Assembly (NCBI GenBank): GCA_026120185.1
Contig: JANUWF010003366.1
Location: forward strand, 1,798,001 to 1,862,000
Length of the DNA: 64,000 nucleotides
Source of the DNA: Voacanga thouarsii
Lineage: Eukaryota; Streptophyta; Magnoliopsida; Gentianales; Apocynaceae
Reading direction: 5' to 3'
Below are positions 1 to 11,175 of this stretch, one piece after another. The position numbers and the translations under genes are program-made. Below the pieces are notes generated by a model. That model ran no database searches and was not told the DNA's origin. It saw nothing but the letters and a program-made list of their open reading frames with translations. Positions within the stretch are counted from its first letter, which is position 1, and the number at the start of each line of letters is the position of its first letter.

Positions 1-1
1 T

Positions 2-391
2 AGAGTAAAAATGTCTTCACAGGACTACAGTTGCAGAAAATGGAATATTTTTTGCTTGCCGTGCACACATGTTTTCGCTGTCTGTCGACACCGTGGCTGG
101 CAACCTTCTGATTTTGTACTGCCTATTTACTCCAAAGACAAATACATTGCGGCTTACAACAATGACTTCTATCCAGTCAACAATGAAAATTTATGGCGTA
201 ATACTGACTTTTCGTTAGAGGGCTACACACCAGCACTTAAAGGTAATAGACCAGGACGGAGGCGTACTGCATGTTTTCGAGGAGAGATGAACTGTCGAAA
301 TGAAAGGTCTCTACCAAGATGTGAAAATTGTCATCAAACGGGACATAACAGGCAAAATTGCAATAGTGCTAGTTTCGAACCTGGAGAATAA
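2..391 (+). CDS. MuDR/MULE-type transposase, C-terminal end (partial)
   Basis: The frame is open from the left edge of the window, so this is only the end of a longer protein. Seen: a SWIM-type zinc finger near the start (CRKWNIFCLPCTH) and, near the end, a retroviral-type zinc knuckle of the form C-x2-C-x4-H-x4-C (CENCHQTGHNRQNC). This pair, with the stretch between them that mentions YSKDKY and a poorly conserved basic linker, is typical of the C-terminus of plant Mutator-like transposases, which cut and paste DNA flanked by long terminal inverted repeats. Odd: SWIM fingers normally begin C-x-C, but the first Cys position here is Tyr (Y-S-C), so metal binding may be impaired. The catalytic DDE core lies outside the window. 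A FAR1-type domesticated relative is an alternative, but the zinc knuckle favours MuDR. Confidence 0.75.
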   Translation, partial: RVKMSSQDYSCRKWNIFCLPCTHVFAVCRHRGWQPSDFVLPIYSKDKYIAAYNNDFYPVNNENLWRNTDFSLEGYTPALKGNRPGRRRTACFRGEMNCRNERSLPRCENCHQTGHNRQNCNSASFEPGE

Positions 392-1100
392 ATTAGACAG
401 CATTCAATTGTATTGTATCAAATTTATTTAATGATAATAAAATTCATTCTGCAATTAACTTTGTCCCATTTTTTGATTTATCCATTAACTACATACACTT
501 TTGTTATTTTTTTTAAGTTAATATAATTTCAACAACTAATACAGACATTTTATCCTAACGTAAAGGATAATAAATTATGTATACAACAGAATCACTAAAA
601 TGTAAGGTAGGACGCATACACGAATAGCGTCCTAAATAAATAAGAACGCATTTGTCGATCGCGTCCTCATTTAATTATGATGCTATCAACAAATGTGTCG
701 AGGCCATTTTAGGCCAAGAATTTGCGGAAGGGCCACGTGAGGTTGAATGGCACCCAGATCAAATCCCCCTTCTCCTCCTATATACTCAGCGAATTAGGAG
801 AGAAGGTGACTTTACACAGAAGCAATTATGCAACTTCGGAAGACCTAGTATAATTCCAAATAGTACTTTCTCTTACGATCTTCTCCAGCGCCTTAGTCCA
901 TTTAGTATTGAAGTTACATGTCAACAGAATTTAGTGGCTCAATGAGTCAATGTAATACCTCTCCTGCAAAAACCAAAGAAAAGAATGCCTGACACGGGCC
1001 TAAGCAGCATATTCGTAACTCGTTACCTTCCATAGTGCTGGAATTTTCAAAGAAACATTGCAAATTCCTCGAAGAGTGGTCAGTGGCAAGTCAAACTCAA
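392..1100. other. Intergenic stretch with one unrecognised ORF (652-945, +)
   Basis: AT-rich sequence between the transposase fragment and the 3' end of the PPR gene. It may hold the 3' flank and terminal repeat of the Mutator-like element, but I cannot see the partner repeat. An open frame at 652-945 on the plus strand would give 97 residues. It has no motif I recognise, no upstream promoter signal that I can point to, and a mixed composition. I do not assign it a function. It could be a remnant of another transposon or a chance ORF. Confidence 0.3.
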
Positions 1101-4100
1101 TCACCAATAGTCATTGCATGAACAATTGCCATCAGAAAAATGGTGGAATCTATTGGAATCTCGTAAAATTATCTGCCTACTCACTATTTTTGATATATAT
1201 TTAAATGCAGTGTGACAGTCACCACAAATTCGAAGATTCTTCATTATCCTTATGGGCATCTCAGATTTTCGGGTGAGAACAAAAGCAACTGCAATTCTCT
1301 CACTGTGATAGCTAAGTAGTTCTTCCTTGTTCTCATCTTCAAGGTCATAAAGGGAGAATTTTACCTCTGGGACATATCCCGCTTCCCTCATTTTCTGGTG
1401 GAGCTCCCTAAGTTTTTCATATATTGCATTTTTATCGGGGTGTGATTTGTCTCCAGAAACAAAAACATGTACACCATCTTTCATGGTGACCCAGCTGCAC
1501 CCGGCTTCCTTCTTTGCAGCCACTTGGTGCATCACACGCCGAGCATCTGCAACATTTTCCCACTTGCCTCCTGAGGCATGCATGTTAGCAAGAAGCACAT
1601 AATTTACTGCATTCTTAGGTTCCAACTCGAAGAGCATTTGAGCTGCTCTCCGACCCAAGTCTGTCCTACGACCATTAGCACGAGTGCAGGCCCCTAAAAC
1701 AGTCCTCCATATGAGAACATTGGGCTTCATAGGCATCCTGTTAACGAAGTCCTCTATTTTATCAAGTTCACCTGCTCGTCCTAGGAGGTCTACCATGCAT
1801 GAGAAATGCTCCATTCTCGGAGTCAAACTATAAACTTCGCTCATAGACTCAAAGTAGTCAAATCCTTGCTCAACCAAACCCACGTGACTACATGCAGATA
1901 AGACACCAATAAAAGTTACAGCATCTGGTGACTGTTGCTCCAGCTTCATTCTCATGAAAAGCTCTAAAGCTTTATGCCCATTTCCATGCCGTGCATAGCC
2001 AGATATAATAGAATTCCAAGAATATACATTCCGCACAGGCATGAATTCAAAAAATCTTGAGGCATAATCTATTCTTCCACATTTTGCATACATATCAACA
2101 AGAGCACTGCCAATAACAACATCTGATACCAAACAAGATCTAATTGCAAAAGCATGAACTTCCATACCACGCTCCAATGTCGCTATTGAAGCACATGCAC
2201 TAAGAACTGAGGCCAAAGTGAAGCAGTCTAATCTTTTACCATTCTGCAACATAAGCCAGACTAAATCCAAGGCCTTGGGTAATTGCTCATTGTGTATGTA
2301 GCTAGAAATCATACAGTTCCAACTCACTTCATCCCTCCTCCCCAGCATCCTAGAAAATATATTTTCAGTTTCATCAATCCCTCCACTCTTCCCATAGCAA
2401 GAGAGAAGTGCATTTTCAATGGAACTATCATTTGAAGAACTATATTTGAGCACTAGAGCATGGACCTGATGAGCAAGCTCAAGAAAAGAAAGAGACGATG
2501 CTGCTTCAAGAATATTTATGAAGGTCACTTGGTTAAGATTCCATCCAGATTGCATCATTTTCTTGAAAAACTCTATGGCTTCATAAGCAGAGTCCTCTGA
2601 ATCATTAAGCGCACCGACAATGGAGTTCCATGAAACTTGGTCATAGTTGGGCATTAACAAGAAAACTTTCTTGCATGCAGTGATATGTCCAGCTTCTGCA
2701 TATAGTGAAAGAAGAGCATTTGATACTGAAACATCAAAGTCAAGTCCCAACTTAAGCCCTTCACTGTGTACTTGTTCTCCAGTCCAGATCCAACCCAGGC
2801 TTCCACATGCACTCAATACACTGATTAATGTAAAATTTGAGGCTATTTGTCCACACCTCTTCATTGTACAGAAGGCAAAGACTGCATCTTCATAACACTC
2901 ATTTTGATCTAGCCCAGATATCAAAGAATTCCATGATACTGGATCTTTATCAACCATGAGTTTGAAAACTGAAGAAGCACCTTGAATTGCACCACATTTG
3001 GCATACATATTAATTAACCCATTTCCAACAGCAACCTTAGAATCAACTAAACCAATTCGAGTGACAAAAGCATGTGCCTCCCGACCTTTTTTTAGCCCAT
3101 CTTCCAAAGATGAGAACTCTGGAAAAGTGCTCAAAAGTACAATTAAAGAATCAGAGCTGATTCTAACAGAGTTTCTCATTTCCACGAAAACATCAAATGC
3201 CTCTTCCCCTCGACTTAGTCTTACCAGTCCAACCATCAGTCCATTTAGAGATGCTGCATTTCTTGCCCCCATCTGCTTAAAGATTTCTTTAGCAGTATCA
3301 AGCATCCCAAACTTCGCAACACCACTAACCAATGCACTACCAACATACAGGTCTTCCAAATGTCCAGACTTCACAACTGTTGCCAACATCTGGTCGAGCA
3401 AAAAAGTAGAAGAAGAAGAAGCTGCAGTTATTAAACTACCAAAAGTATACTCACTCGGTCTAAAACTAAATCCTGAGCCCACCTTTTGCATAGTAGAAAA
3501 TAGTTTAAATGCAGTAGCAGCATCCTCCCTTTGAGAATAGACTGAAATGATAGAGTTCCATGATACAGAGTTTTTAACTTTTATATCTTCAAAAACAAGC
3601 AGAGCAAAATCAGCAGAAATCATACAACTGCCATACATAGAAATTAATACATTGCACACAACCACATCAAATCCATACCTAGTTTTTGCAACCAAACCAT
3701 GAATTTGCATTCCAAACCTTAGGCCAGAAGCTCCTAGGCCCTGGCACGCTCTCAAAGCACTGCCAATGGCATAATGATTTGGGAAAAACCCAGAACTCAC
3801 CATTTTCTGGAAAGTTCCGCAGGCCTTTTCAAGCATATCATTCTGAGTACACCCAGAAATCAAACAAGCCCATGTAACCAAATTTCTATTGGACATTTCA
3901 TCAAACAAATGGAACGCCGAAGCCGTATCTCCAACTCGAACATATATATTTATAAGGGTATTGCACAAGAACAAATCTTTAACAAAACCATTTCTGATGA
4001 TCTCTAAATGAAGCTGTTTCGCATCAAAATCTGAACATGAAAATTGGTATCTTTCCACAAGAAAATCACGTTTTTCTGGAAATGAAGGCAAAACACAGAT

Positions 4101-4361
4101 GGGCTCTGCTTCAAATGAAGGCGCTGTTTTAAAATATCCTACAATTAGAGATTCTTGTTCATTTGTTTTGTACTGAAGCAAAGAAGAAAAGGGAGTCAGT
4201 TTTCGGTCCCCTTGTGGAGTGTTCAAGATGAGTTTGGAATTATAAGTTGGTAGATTTGGGCGAACAACTGTGCCCGCAATCGAACAAAAGTATCGGGAAT
4301 AGAATGGAAAACAGTAGCCATAATTGAATCTTCGGTTTAAGGTTGTGGATTTTAGAAACAT
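1101..4361 (-). CDS. MEF7: PPR-DYW RNA-editing factor, At5g09950/MEF7-like, mitochondrial
   Basis: An intact, intronless 1086-residue protein. The N-terminus (about residues 1-100) is rich in Arg, Ser and aromatic residues and lacks acidic ones at first, fitting a mitochondrial transit peptide. From about residue 110 there are tandem PLS-type pentatricopeptide repeats (recurring LI.MYAKCG, F..M..R..VSWN and LSAC patterns), then E/E+ repeats and a complete DYW deaminase domain. Visible deaminase features are the PG-box region (GCSWVTMKDGVHVF), HSE at 1019-1021, CGDCH with Cys1046 and Cys1049, a C-x-C pair near 1080-1082, and a terminal NDYW. Known of the family: such proteins bind a specific RNA and convert C to U. 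Arabidopsis MEF7 edits several mitochondrial respiratory-chain transcripts. The orthology call is from overall resemblance recalled for At5g09950. Target sites cannot be read without decoding each repeat. It stands alone, about 2.4 kb from the next gene. Confidence 0.9.
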   Translation of the reverse strand: MFLKSTTLNRRFNYGYCFPFYSRYFCSIAGTVVRPNLPTYNSKLILNTPQGDRKLTPFSSLLQYKTNEQESLIVGYFKTAPSFEAEPICVLPSFPEKRDFLVERYQFSCSDFDAKQLHLEIIRNGFVKDLFLCNTLINIYVRVGDTASAFHLFDEMSNRNLVTWACLISGCTQNDMLEKACGTFQKMVSSGFFPNHYAIGSALRACQGLGASGLRFGMQIHGLVAKTRYGFDVVVCNVLISMYGSCMISADFALLVFEDIKVKNSVSWNSIISVYSQREDAATAFKLFSTMQKVGSGFSFRPSEYTFGSLITAASSSSTFLLDQMLATVVKSGHLEDLYVGSALVSGVAKFGMLDTAKEIFKQMGARNAASLNGLMVGLVRLSRGEEAFDVFVEMRNSVRISSDSLIVLLSTFPEFSSLEDGLKKGREAHAFVTRIGLVDSKVAVGNGLINMYAKCGAIQGASSVFKLMVDKDPVSWNSLISGLDQNECYEDAVFAFCTMKRCGQIASNFTLISVLSACGSLGWIWTGEQVHSEGLKLGLDFDVSVSNALLSLYAEAGHITACKKVFLLMPNYDQVSWNSIVGALNDSEDSAYEAIEFFKKMMQSGWNLNQVTFINILEAASSLSFLELAHQVHALVLKYSSSNDSSIENALLSCYGKSGGIDETENIFSRMLGRRDEVSWNCMISSYIHNEQLPKALDLVWLMLQNGKRLDCFTLASVLSACASIATLERGMEVHAFAIRSCLVSDVVIGSALVDMYAKCGRIDYASRFFEFMPVRNVYSWNSIISGYARHGNGHKALELFMRMKLEQQSPDAVTFIGVLSACSHVGLVEQGFDYFESMSEVYSLTPRMEHFSCMVDLLGRAGELDKIEDFVNRMPMKPNVLIWRTVLGACTRANGRRTDLGRRAAQMLFELEPKNAVNYVLLANMHASGGKWENVADARRVMHQVAAKKEAGCSWVTMKDGVHVFVSGDKSHPDKNAIYEKLRELHQKMREAGYVPEVKFSLYDLEDENKEELLSYHSERIAVAFVLTRKSEMPIRIMKNLRICGDCHTAFKYISKIVSRQIILRDSNRFHHFSDGNCSCNDYW

Positions 4362-6680
4362 TTCTTTGTTGCAGTGATGTTCTGTTTCATGTTTCCTTTG
4401 GCGCCTTTTTGGCTTTGAGGGATCAAGAGACGGTTATGATCTTGAAATCCTCAAGATTAGTCAAAATTACAGAAACCCCATTTCTTTTATTATTTTCTTT
4501 TTTTTTTTTCTTGCTTGAAGGGTTTTCTTGCTTTGTGGAGTGGTGTGTGCGTGGTTTAGCTGGGATTGGAGAAAATTAGAATAATTTAAAAAGTGCGGGG
4601 TGGGAGGGGGGAGGTAAAAAGTACGACAAAATCGGTTGTTTCTTTCCTCATTGGTTGCTATTTTACATGACCATCTAGATGATGCAATATTGGGAGACAG
4701 ATAGAGGAGTGGAGATGAGAGGACTTGGGGAAAGGAGAAAGGAGAAGAGAGAGGGGAAGAGAGAATCAATAATTTATCTATAGCTATTTTTATTCTAAGT
4801 TTAGTCTATTCTTTTTGAAAAAAAGAAAAAAAAAATCTTTTAGTTTTTTAGAAAAATCATTATAAATTTGTTTGCTCTTCTTCCTTTTGTGTCATTTTCA
4901 AAAAAGGAAATAGGTAGAGTTGTCTATGTTTGAATTGAGGCAAATGGAAGGAAAGGAAATAAGGGGAAAAGGAAGTAGAAGTAGTGTTTGTTGTTTCAAT
5001 AATTTGAAAGAAATAAAGCTATAGTCTATTAATTAATATATTTATTAGTATTTTTTATAAGAGTATGAGTATTTCAAAATAAGAATCTTTTAGTCATTAA
5101 AAAAAAATTAAAATTAGTTTACTTTCCTCGCATTTTCATTTTCATTTGTTCCTGAACAAAAACTATGTTGGACTTTTTTTTATTATACTCACTTTTATTT
5201 TTATTTCCCCCTTTTATTCCCTTCCCTTCCACAAAAAATTAGTCTGAACATCCGCATCTATTTCTTCTTATTTCCCTTTTTTTTCCAATTCACTCGATAC
5301 GAATATAGAAACTCTCTCACCATTCCCTTCAATTTCCTTCACAAAAAATAGTCGAACAATAGTGTTGATTTTTCTACATGGCGATGAAATGGTACTCGCA
5401 AGTACACTTGCAACATATGAAGAGACTCGTATGTTTTGTCAAAATATGAAAACATGAGTTTTGTATATGAAAACAAATTTTCAAATAGCAAAATATGAAA
5501 ACATGAGAAAATGTCAAAAAAAAAAAAATGTTAAAGATTATAAATGTCCACTTTAAAATCAAGTAATAATATATGAAGAGACTCATAAGTTTTATATATT
5601 TTTCAATTTTTTTTCACATAATTTGAAATTATTGGTTAACTATAGTTATAACACGAATTGATAAACAAAATAGCTTATTATAAATGTGTGATGAAATGCC
5701 AAAAGGATATGAGTTTAACCTAATAAAGAGCCTTGGATCCCATGAGGAGTAAATAATGAAACATAAATCTAGCTTTAATAATATAATTCCTTCATTTTTT
5801 TTACAAGTAATTTTTCTTACAATGCTATCTACATCTTAACTTTTCTCCAATAGGTATATAAACTTTTAAAATTGTTCAATTATCATCTCTGTCAAAAATT
5901 TTACCACATATTTGAGCAATTTCTATTAAGTATAATAGCTTTTTGTTAAACATTTAACGAGAATTGGCAATCAAACTTAATGGACATGGCAAATTGAACT
6001 GTTTTAAAATTTTGTATACTAATTAGAGAAATATTGCTAATTTTTCTTCCAAGAATTATTTTCAAATGTAAGAAACTTGAGAACTTGTTGGTATCGTTAT
6101 ATTGAAACTTATAATACGTTATTTCTCATAGTTGGGGGAATTGGAGAGGTGAGTAAAAATATTATTATCTTCTCCTCCCTCCCCCTCCCTAAATAGTAGG
6201 GTCCACCAATAGAATTTTTTTTTTTTAAAAAAAAAATCAAATTAATCAGGAATTGTCATTCTCTAGATTAAAGCTTTTCAAACTCATAAATGAAATCTGA
6301 TACGCACAGAACAAACATAATAGTAAATGGAAATCAATCCAAATGATTTTAGTCATTGCTGAATTGATTTTAGTCATTTTAGGGCTAAAATTTAATTCGT
6401 AATTGATTCAATAATATGAAATCTGCAAGCATTCTTTCTTTTCTTTAAATTACCAAACTCCCAATACCGATTTCCTGTGTAAAATCGTATACCACAACCT
6501 TGGTTTCGATTTAAAAATGATTTGAACACATTTCCGTTCGAGCACTAAACCAGGATGAAGACAAAATTAGTATTGAAATTGATTATGAAGTTTAATTCCA
6601 CCCCTTATAAAATTCTATAACGTAACTTTTGACATTAAATGCAACCTCTACTTTCATTAACTACCAATTATCTTTCTTTT
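4362..6680. other. Intergenic region between divergently transcribed genes
   Basis: This 2.3-kb stretch separates the PPR gene (leftward) from the mutarotase-like gene (rightward), so it should contain both promoters. The PPR side (4362-4800) has purine/pyrimidine-skewed tracts such as the G-rich run near 4600 and GA-rich sequence at 4710-4765. The rest is AT-rich with poly-A and poly-T runs. I see no coding region, tRNA, terminal repeat or LTR end. Confidence 0.6.
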
Positions 6681-6686
6681 GCTATT

Positions 6687-6694
6687 TATAAAAT
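6687..6694 (+). promoter_or_regulatory. TATA box of the mutarotase-like gene
   Basis: TATAAAAT lies 60 bases before the start codon at 6754. That would place transcription start near 6717-6722 and give a short leader, a normal plant arrangement. It is inferred from sequence and spacing only. Confidence 0.5.
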
Positions 6695-6753
6695 AAAAGG
6701 GTTTCAAGTATTGGAAATTTCAAGCAAGAGATTACAGCAGCCAGGACCAAAAT

Positions 6754-7814
6754 ATGTCAGCCTTTTTTACATTCCTTCTATGTCTTATTGTGGCTGCTGT
6801 TGGATCAGTCCATGGCGATACAACACCCAAAGATGACTTGAAATTTTATGAGTTGAAACAAGGGAATTTGACTGTCATTTTCACCAATGTTGGTGCCAGA
6901 ATTAACTCAGTTTTTTTCCCAGACAAACATGGTATTCCCTTTTGCCCTCTCTGTAATTGTAATTTTTATTCCTTTTTTATCAAAACAATATCAAGAAGGT
7001 TGAAGTTGTTTTGTTGGTTAAAATTCCAAAGTATTGCCTTTAATTTTAATATTTTTAATGATTTTTTATTTACAGGAAAGTTTACAGATATCGCTTTAGG
7101 ATTTGATAAGATGGAGGAGTTCATGGTGAAACATCTATATTCTTCTATTTTCCGTTAGATACACAAGCACATTTCAAACCTTATATGCAAGTCTTTTTTG
7201 TAAAAGATTTTTCAATCTTCATTTCTTATATACACAAACGCTTTTACTATATTTTCATAAATGAATTGAGAGAAAAGAAAGAAATGCTCCATAGTGTTGA
7301 ATGATTACTAATTTTATAATTTTGCTATTAAAACTCATTATTTTTACCAAATCAATTATTGTGGATTCTATAAAAGTTAGTATTTTGATTGATACCTTTT
7401 CAGCATCCCAACATTTTTTAAATCAACGGGAGGAAAGATTCATATTTCTTCCTTCCTAATTTTCTATGCAGAGAAAAAAAAAATGAAGAATTCTTTCGCC
7501 CAAACTTGAGAAAAAGCAATTTTCTTTCCTATCCCATTTAACCAGAGTTTTCTTTTATATTGATGGAGCTTATAATTTTTACAGGCCATTAAATTTTCTT
7601 TTAATTAATTAATTTTTTTTTTTTACAGGCTGATAAGTTTAACTTTGGGTCAATTGTTGGAAGAGTTACAAATAGAATTGGTTTTGCCCAATTTACATTG
7701 AATGGAACACATTACAAGCTACCAGAAAACGAGGGAAGGACCTTTTTTAATGGTATTGTAACTTCATTGACATTCTTATTTAATATGATGAAAATCATAA
7801 ATACTACTTATGAC

Positions 7815-7858
<44 letters not shown>

Positions 7859-9170
7859 ATTAGGTTTTTATAAATCACAACTTATGAACAATTATAAAGT
7901 ATGCAGTGTAAGTTGTACCTTCTAAAAAGGTACCATATTTTAAAGCTCATTATTAACATTTTTATTTTGCATGAAAAACATAAATGCTTCTTATAACTTA
8001 ATTAAGCCAAATTCTTTTATGGATCGATTTTTTGGACCAAAGATATTACACAATTAAATTGTTTAGAAAGGTACAGAATTTGAAAGAATTTTCAATTAGT
8101 AACACTTTAATGTTGCAAGAAAAAAAATAAATGCTACTTATGACTCCATTAGTGTTTTTATGTTACAAGAAACATATTTATCTATATATTAGTATTCTTG
8201 TTTTGATTTAGACTTTTTGCAATGAATATTTCTCATTAGGCGGACCGAAAGGATATGGCCTTGTGATTTGGAAGGTGGCAGAACTTAAGAAATCTGGAAG
8301 CTCTTCTCACATAATATTCACTTATAACAGCTTTGATGGTGAATCAGGTAATTTTGGCTTTTTTTTCCCTATTAATTTGCATTAATCTTTTGTACATACA
8401 GTACTATTAGCGTATAAAGATTCTTACCAGAGAATACTCGAATAAATAATCACGCATAAAATTTTTAAAAAATACTCATAATTCGGTGGGATTAATTTTT
8501 ATTGTGAGAGATATCCAAGAATAAGCAAACAGACGTGATTTTCTATCTCTTTCCAGGGTTTCCAGGTGATCTTGAACTCACAGTAAAGCACACAGTCCAA
8601 GCTAAGAAAATTATCACAATGATAACAGCCAAAGCTTTAAACAAGGCAACTCCAGTGAACATTGGCGAGCACCCAGTCTGGAATTTAGCCGGTCACAGCA
8701 GCGGATCCGTTATGAAGCATCAAGTTCAAATCTTCGGCAACCATATCATCCAACTTGACAGCCATTTGCTTCCCACTGGCAAACTCTTACCAGTGAAAGG
8801 CACCGGATATGATTTTCTTCAACCCCATATCATAGAAAACAATGCAAAGAGAGTGAAAAACGCATACGCAATTAATTATGTGCTCAAGAATGATACTGGA
8901 CTTAAGCTTGCATCCATTGTACATGAGAAAAAGTCGGGAAGAATAATCAAGCTTTGGACAACTGCACCAACCATGCATTTCTGCACTTCCACTAGAGTAA
9001 AAAATATTAAAGGTAAAGGAGGAGTTGTCTACCAACCTTATTCAGGTTTTGCTTTGGATGGACAAGATTTTACAGATGCTGTGAATCATAGGGAATTTCC
9101 TTCAATAATAATAGCCAAAGGAAAATCTTTCAAAAGAAAAAATATCTATGAGTTCTCAGTCAGGCCTTGA
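6754..9170 (+). CDS. Secreted aldose 1-epimerase (galactose mutarotase)-like protein, 5 exons
   Basis: The five exons are 6754-6931, 7076-7125, 7629-7752, 8240-8347 and 8557-9170. All introns are GT..AG, the phases agree, and the product is 357 residues, normal for plant family members. Residues 1-21 form a hydrophobic signal peptide ending near VHG, so the protein probably enters the secretory pathway. Family landmarks in order are SVFFPDKHG, GSIVGRVTNRIG, GGPKGYG (118-124), YNSFDGESGFPGDLE, TPVNIGEHPVWNL (185-197), PTGKLLPVKGTGYDFL and DAVNHREFPS. The known role is interconversion of alpha and beta anomers of aldoses. Odd: the first catalytic His (normally L-H-G-G) is Asn117, the sugar-binding Asp before I-N-Y-V-L is Ala258, and the catalytic Glu is Asp321. 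The second catalytic His is kept (His192), as is the Arg of GRVTNR. The gene looks intact, yet the protein may be inactive or have changed substrate. Confidence 0.88.
7818..7853. repeat. (TA)n microsatellite in intron 3
   Basis: About 35 bases of alternating T and A lie inside the third intron of the mutarotase-like gene. It is a simple repeat, likely variable in length and useful as a marker. Confidence 0.85.
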
Positions 9171-9880
9171 GCAATTTCATGAGATCCATTCCTAGCTAAA
9201 AGCTAATGTTATCTTTAGCAGGCATATAAGTGGTTTATTACTGTAATGGAAGGAAACCAATGAGGAGAAAACTGAGGCTCATATATTTAATGTATTCTTT
9301 TCTTTGATTCTATAATTATTTTGTCTTCTATATTGTTAAATACCAGGTTGAGAGAGAGAAGGAAGACAATGAAGTTTTTATGAACATGTCTATAACCCGT
9401 TAAATCATGTACAATGCACAAACATGGGGGACAAAACACAAAATGATAACAACATTAACATTAAATATTGAGTTTGAATTTGATTAAAGATGTCAGATGA
9501 AATAAAACTTCATTACCTTAATTGAGCCCTTAAGTCCTAAGGAATGCATTAAATATTTGTAGCAATGTAACAATGGATGGTATAATCCTTAATGTTTCTA
9601 ATTCTAAAACAAGTCTGTTCAAATTACAACACCAAATTCAGAAATAATAATCAAGGAAATGGAGGTGTTAAGAATAAACTCTGTTCGGAGTACCTTATAA
9701 TGGGCAATACTCTAGCTCCAGTGGTTTGGTGAGGGAATTCTTAATTAAATTTCTAGTATATAAATTCTTTTGAAACTGGTTTTGTATGAAAATTTTGTTG
9801 TATTCATTTGTTAATTTTAAGGCAAGTGTTGTACAATTTGAGAAAACATTAATCCTTAAGAGAGAGTTCTCCAGCTGAAT
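9171..9880. other. 3' flank of the mutarotase-like gene
   Basis: Noncoding, AT-rich sequence. The first 150-200 bases probably hold the 3' untranslated region and polyadenylation signals of the preceding gene, but no single AATAAA stands out. I see no gene or transposon end here. Confidence 0.45.
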
Positions 9881-9900
9881 CTTGCCTGATGTATTCTAGT

Positions 9901-10104
9901 TTAATTTGCCTTCTTCACCGGATTTTCTTCTTGTTCTTCTTCCTTAGTATTGTCTTTGCATTTTGAAATCTTCTTATGAAAAGTGTTCTTGCCTTTGGTG
10001 CACTTGTGGAGGATTGGCTGCCTTGAGAATTGACTCCGTGTTTGTGGTAGGCAGCAGCTCAAGCGCTTGTGAGGGAAGTCTTTCCTATGCATAGTTATAG
10101 TCAT
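9901..10104 (-). CDS. Small basic hypothetical ORF (67 residues), possible exon
   Basis: A minus-strand frame of 67 residues, rich in Lys, Cys and His at first and ending in an acidic-basic tail (KEEEQEENPVKKAN). Just upstream on the minus strand, the sequence TTGATTTCAG reads as a good 3' splice site, ending about four bases before the ATG. The frame could therefore be the coding exon after a 5'-UTR intron, or a terminal exon of a longer gene. I do not recognise the protein and see no domain. A chance ORF is quite possible. Confidence 0.25.
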   Translation of the reverse strand: MTITMHRKDFPHKRLSCCLPQTRSQFSRQPILHKCTKGKNTFHKKISKCKDNTKEEEQEENPVKKAN

Positions 10105-10119
10105 TCAACTGAAATCAAG

Positions 10120-11175
10120 GACAATCTGCAAAACTGCTATTAAAAGACAGCACACAGAAGAATAACTTGTATAATAAAAAGAGCAGGCAAAGAAAAAAAT
10201 AAAGAAACGCAACGAGGATTTTTCATCTTTAATCCAATGATCAGGCAGGATCACGGTACAAGGAAATGCTACAGCACAGTAAGTTTTCCAACTAAAACTG
10301 ATGATAGCCATTATATATGACCTTCAACATTCCCAACAAATGGTCCACAGCATATTGGGTGATATAGAAGCTAATGGACATACACAAAAAGGAAAAAGGG
10401 ACGAAAAAAAAAACACACACACACACACAAACACACAATAACATGCACACAACCAAGATGCATTTTTCAGCTTAAAGTCAGTATCTTACAGAGCAAATTT
10501 AATACCAATTGCATTAAGAAAATAAATATTCTTAAACAATGACATTTATATACAAAGTATATAGATTGTGTTCTTAATTAGTGATTGTTGGATCATAAAC
10601 TCCAGCCAGATGAAGAAACATACCCTAGTGCACGCTGCCTGTCTTCTTACTAAATAGAACTGCTGCAACACAAAGCCTAATGGCCCGAGTGACATGTTCA
10701 TTAGAGCCCCTCCAAATCGCATTCAATTTCATGATGCTTATAAGGCTTACTTGCAGAAAGATAGTGCATGAGATTGATTTATAATCTTGAATAATTTTAT
10801 CAGTGCCAAATCACAGTAATTTAGCCCCTAATAACAAATGAAATCACAAATAGAAAAAACACCAAGATTACCTCAAGATTAGTACAATGTATATCAAGCC
10901 ACTAAAAATTGTTGAAATTTTTGACAGGCCACCAAGGACACAAAAAATGGAGAAATTCTTTTCATCTTTTTGGCCAAGAATTGATGTTGTCCAACCCCTT
11001 GTAATAAGGCAAGGTAAGTCGAAATTTCATACAATCAATCATAGGGAAAAATAAATAAATCTTGGATGCAGTATATTCAGGGCCAAGAACATTTGAGGAA
11101 CAGAAATTTTGAGGCAAAAGCAACTTCAAAAGATGGGACAAGAATGAAACATAAAACCATATTCCCATCTGGTTT
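10120..11175. other. Intergenic sequence left of the Gypsy insertion, with an (AC)n tract
   Basis: Mostly AT-rich sequence. It contains an A-run followed by an (AC)n microsatellite (about 10,412-10,437). A short minus-strand patch near 10,640-10,760 reads as plausible protein for about 35 codons (for example the string SNEHVTRAIRLCVAAV) and could be an exon remnant, but I could not place it in a gene. The last bases, 11,171-11,175 (GGTTT), are the left copy of the Gypsy target-site duplication. Confidence 0.4.

Noticed and set aside
2647..4007. Several plus-strand ORFs opposite the PPR gene
   Set aside because: Antisense shadows of a long, well-conserved PPR reading frame.
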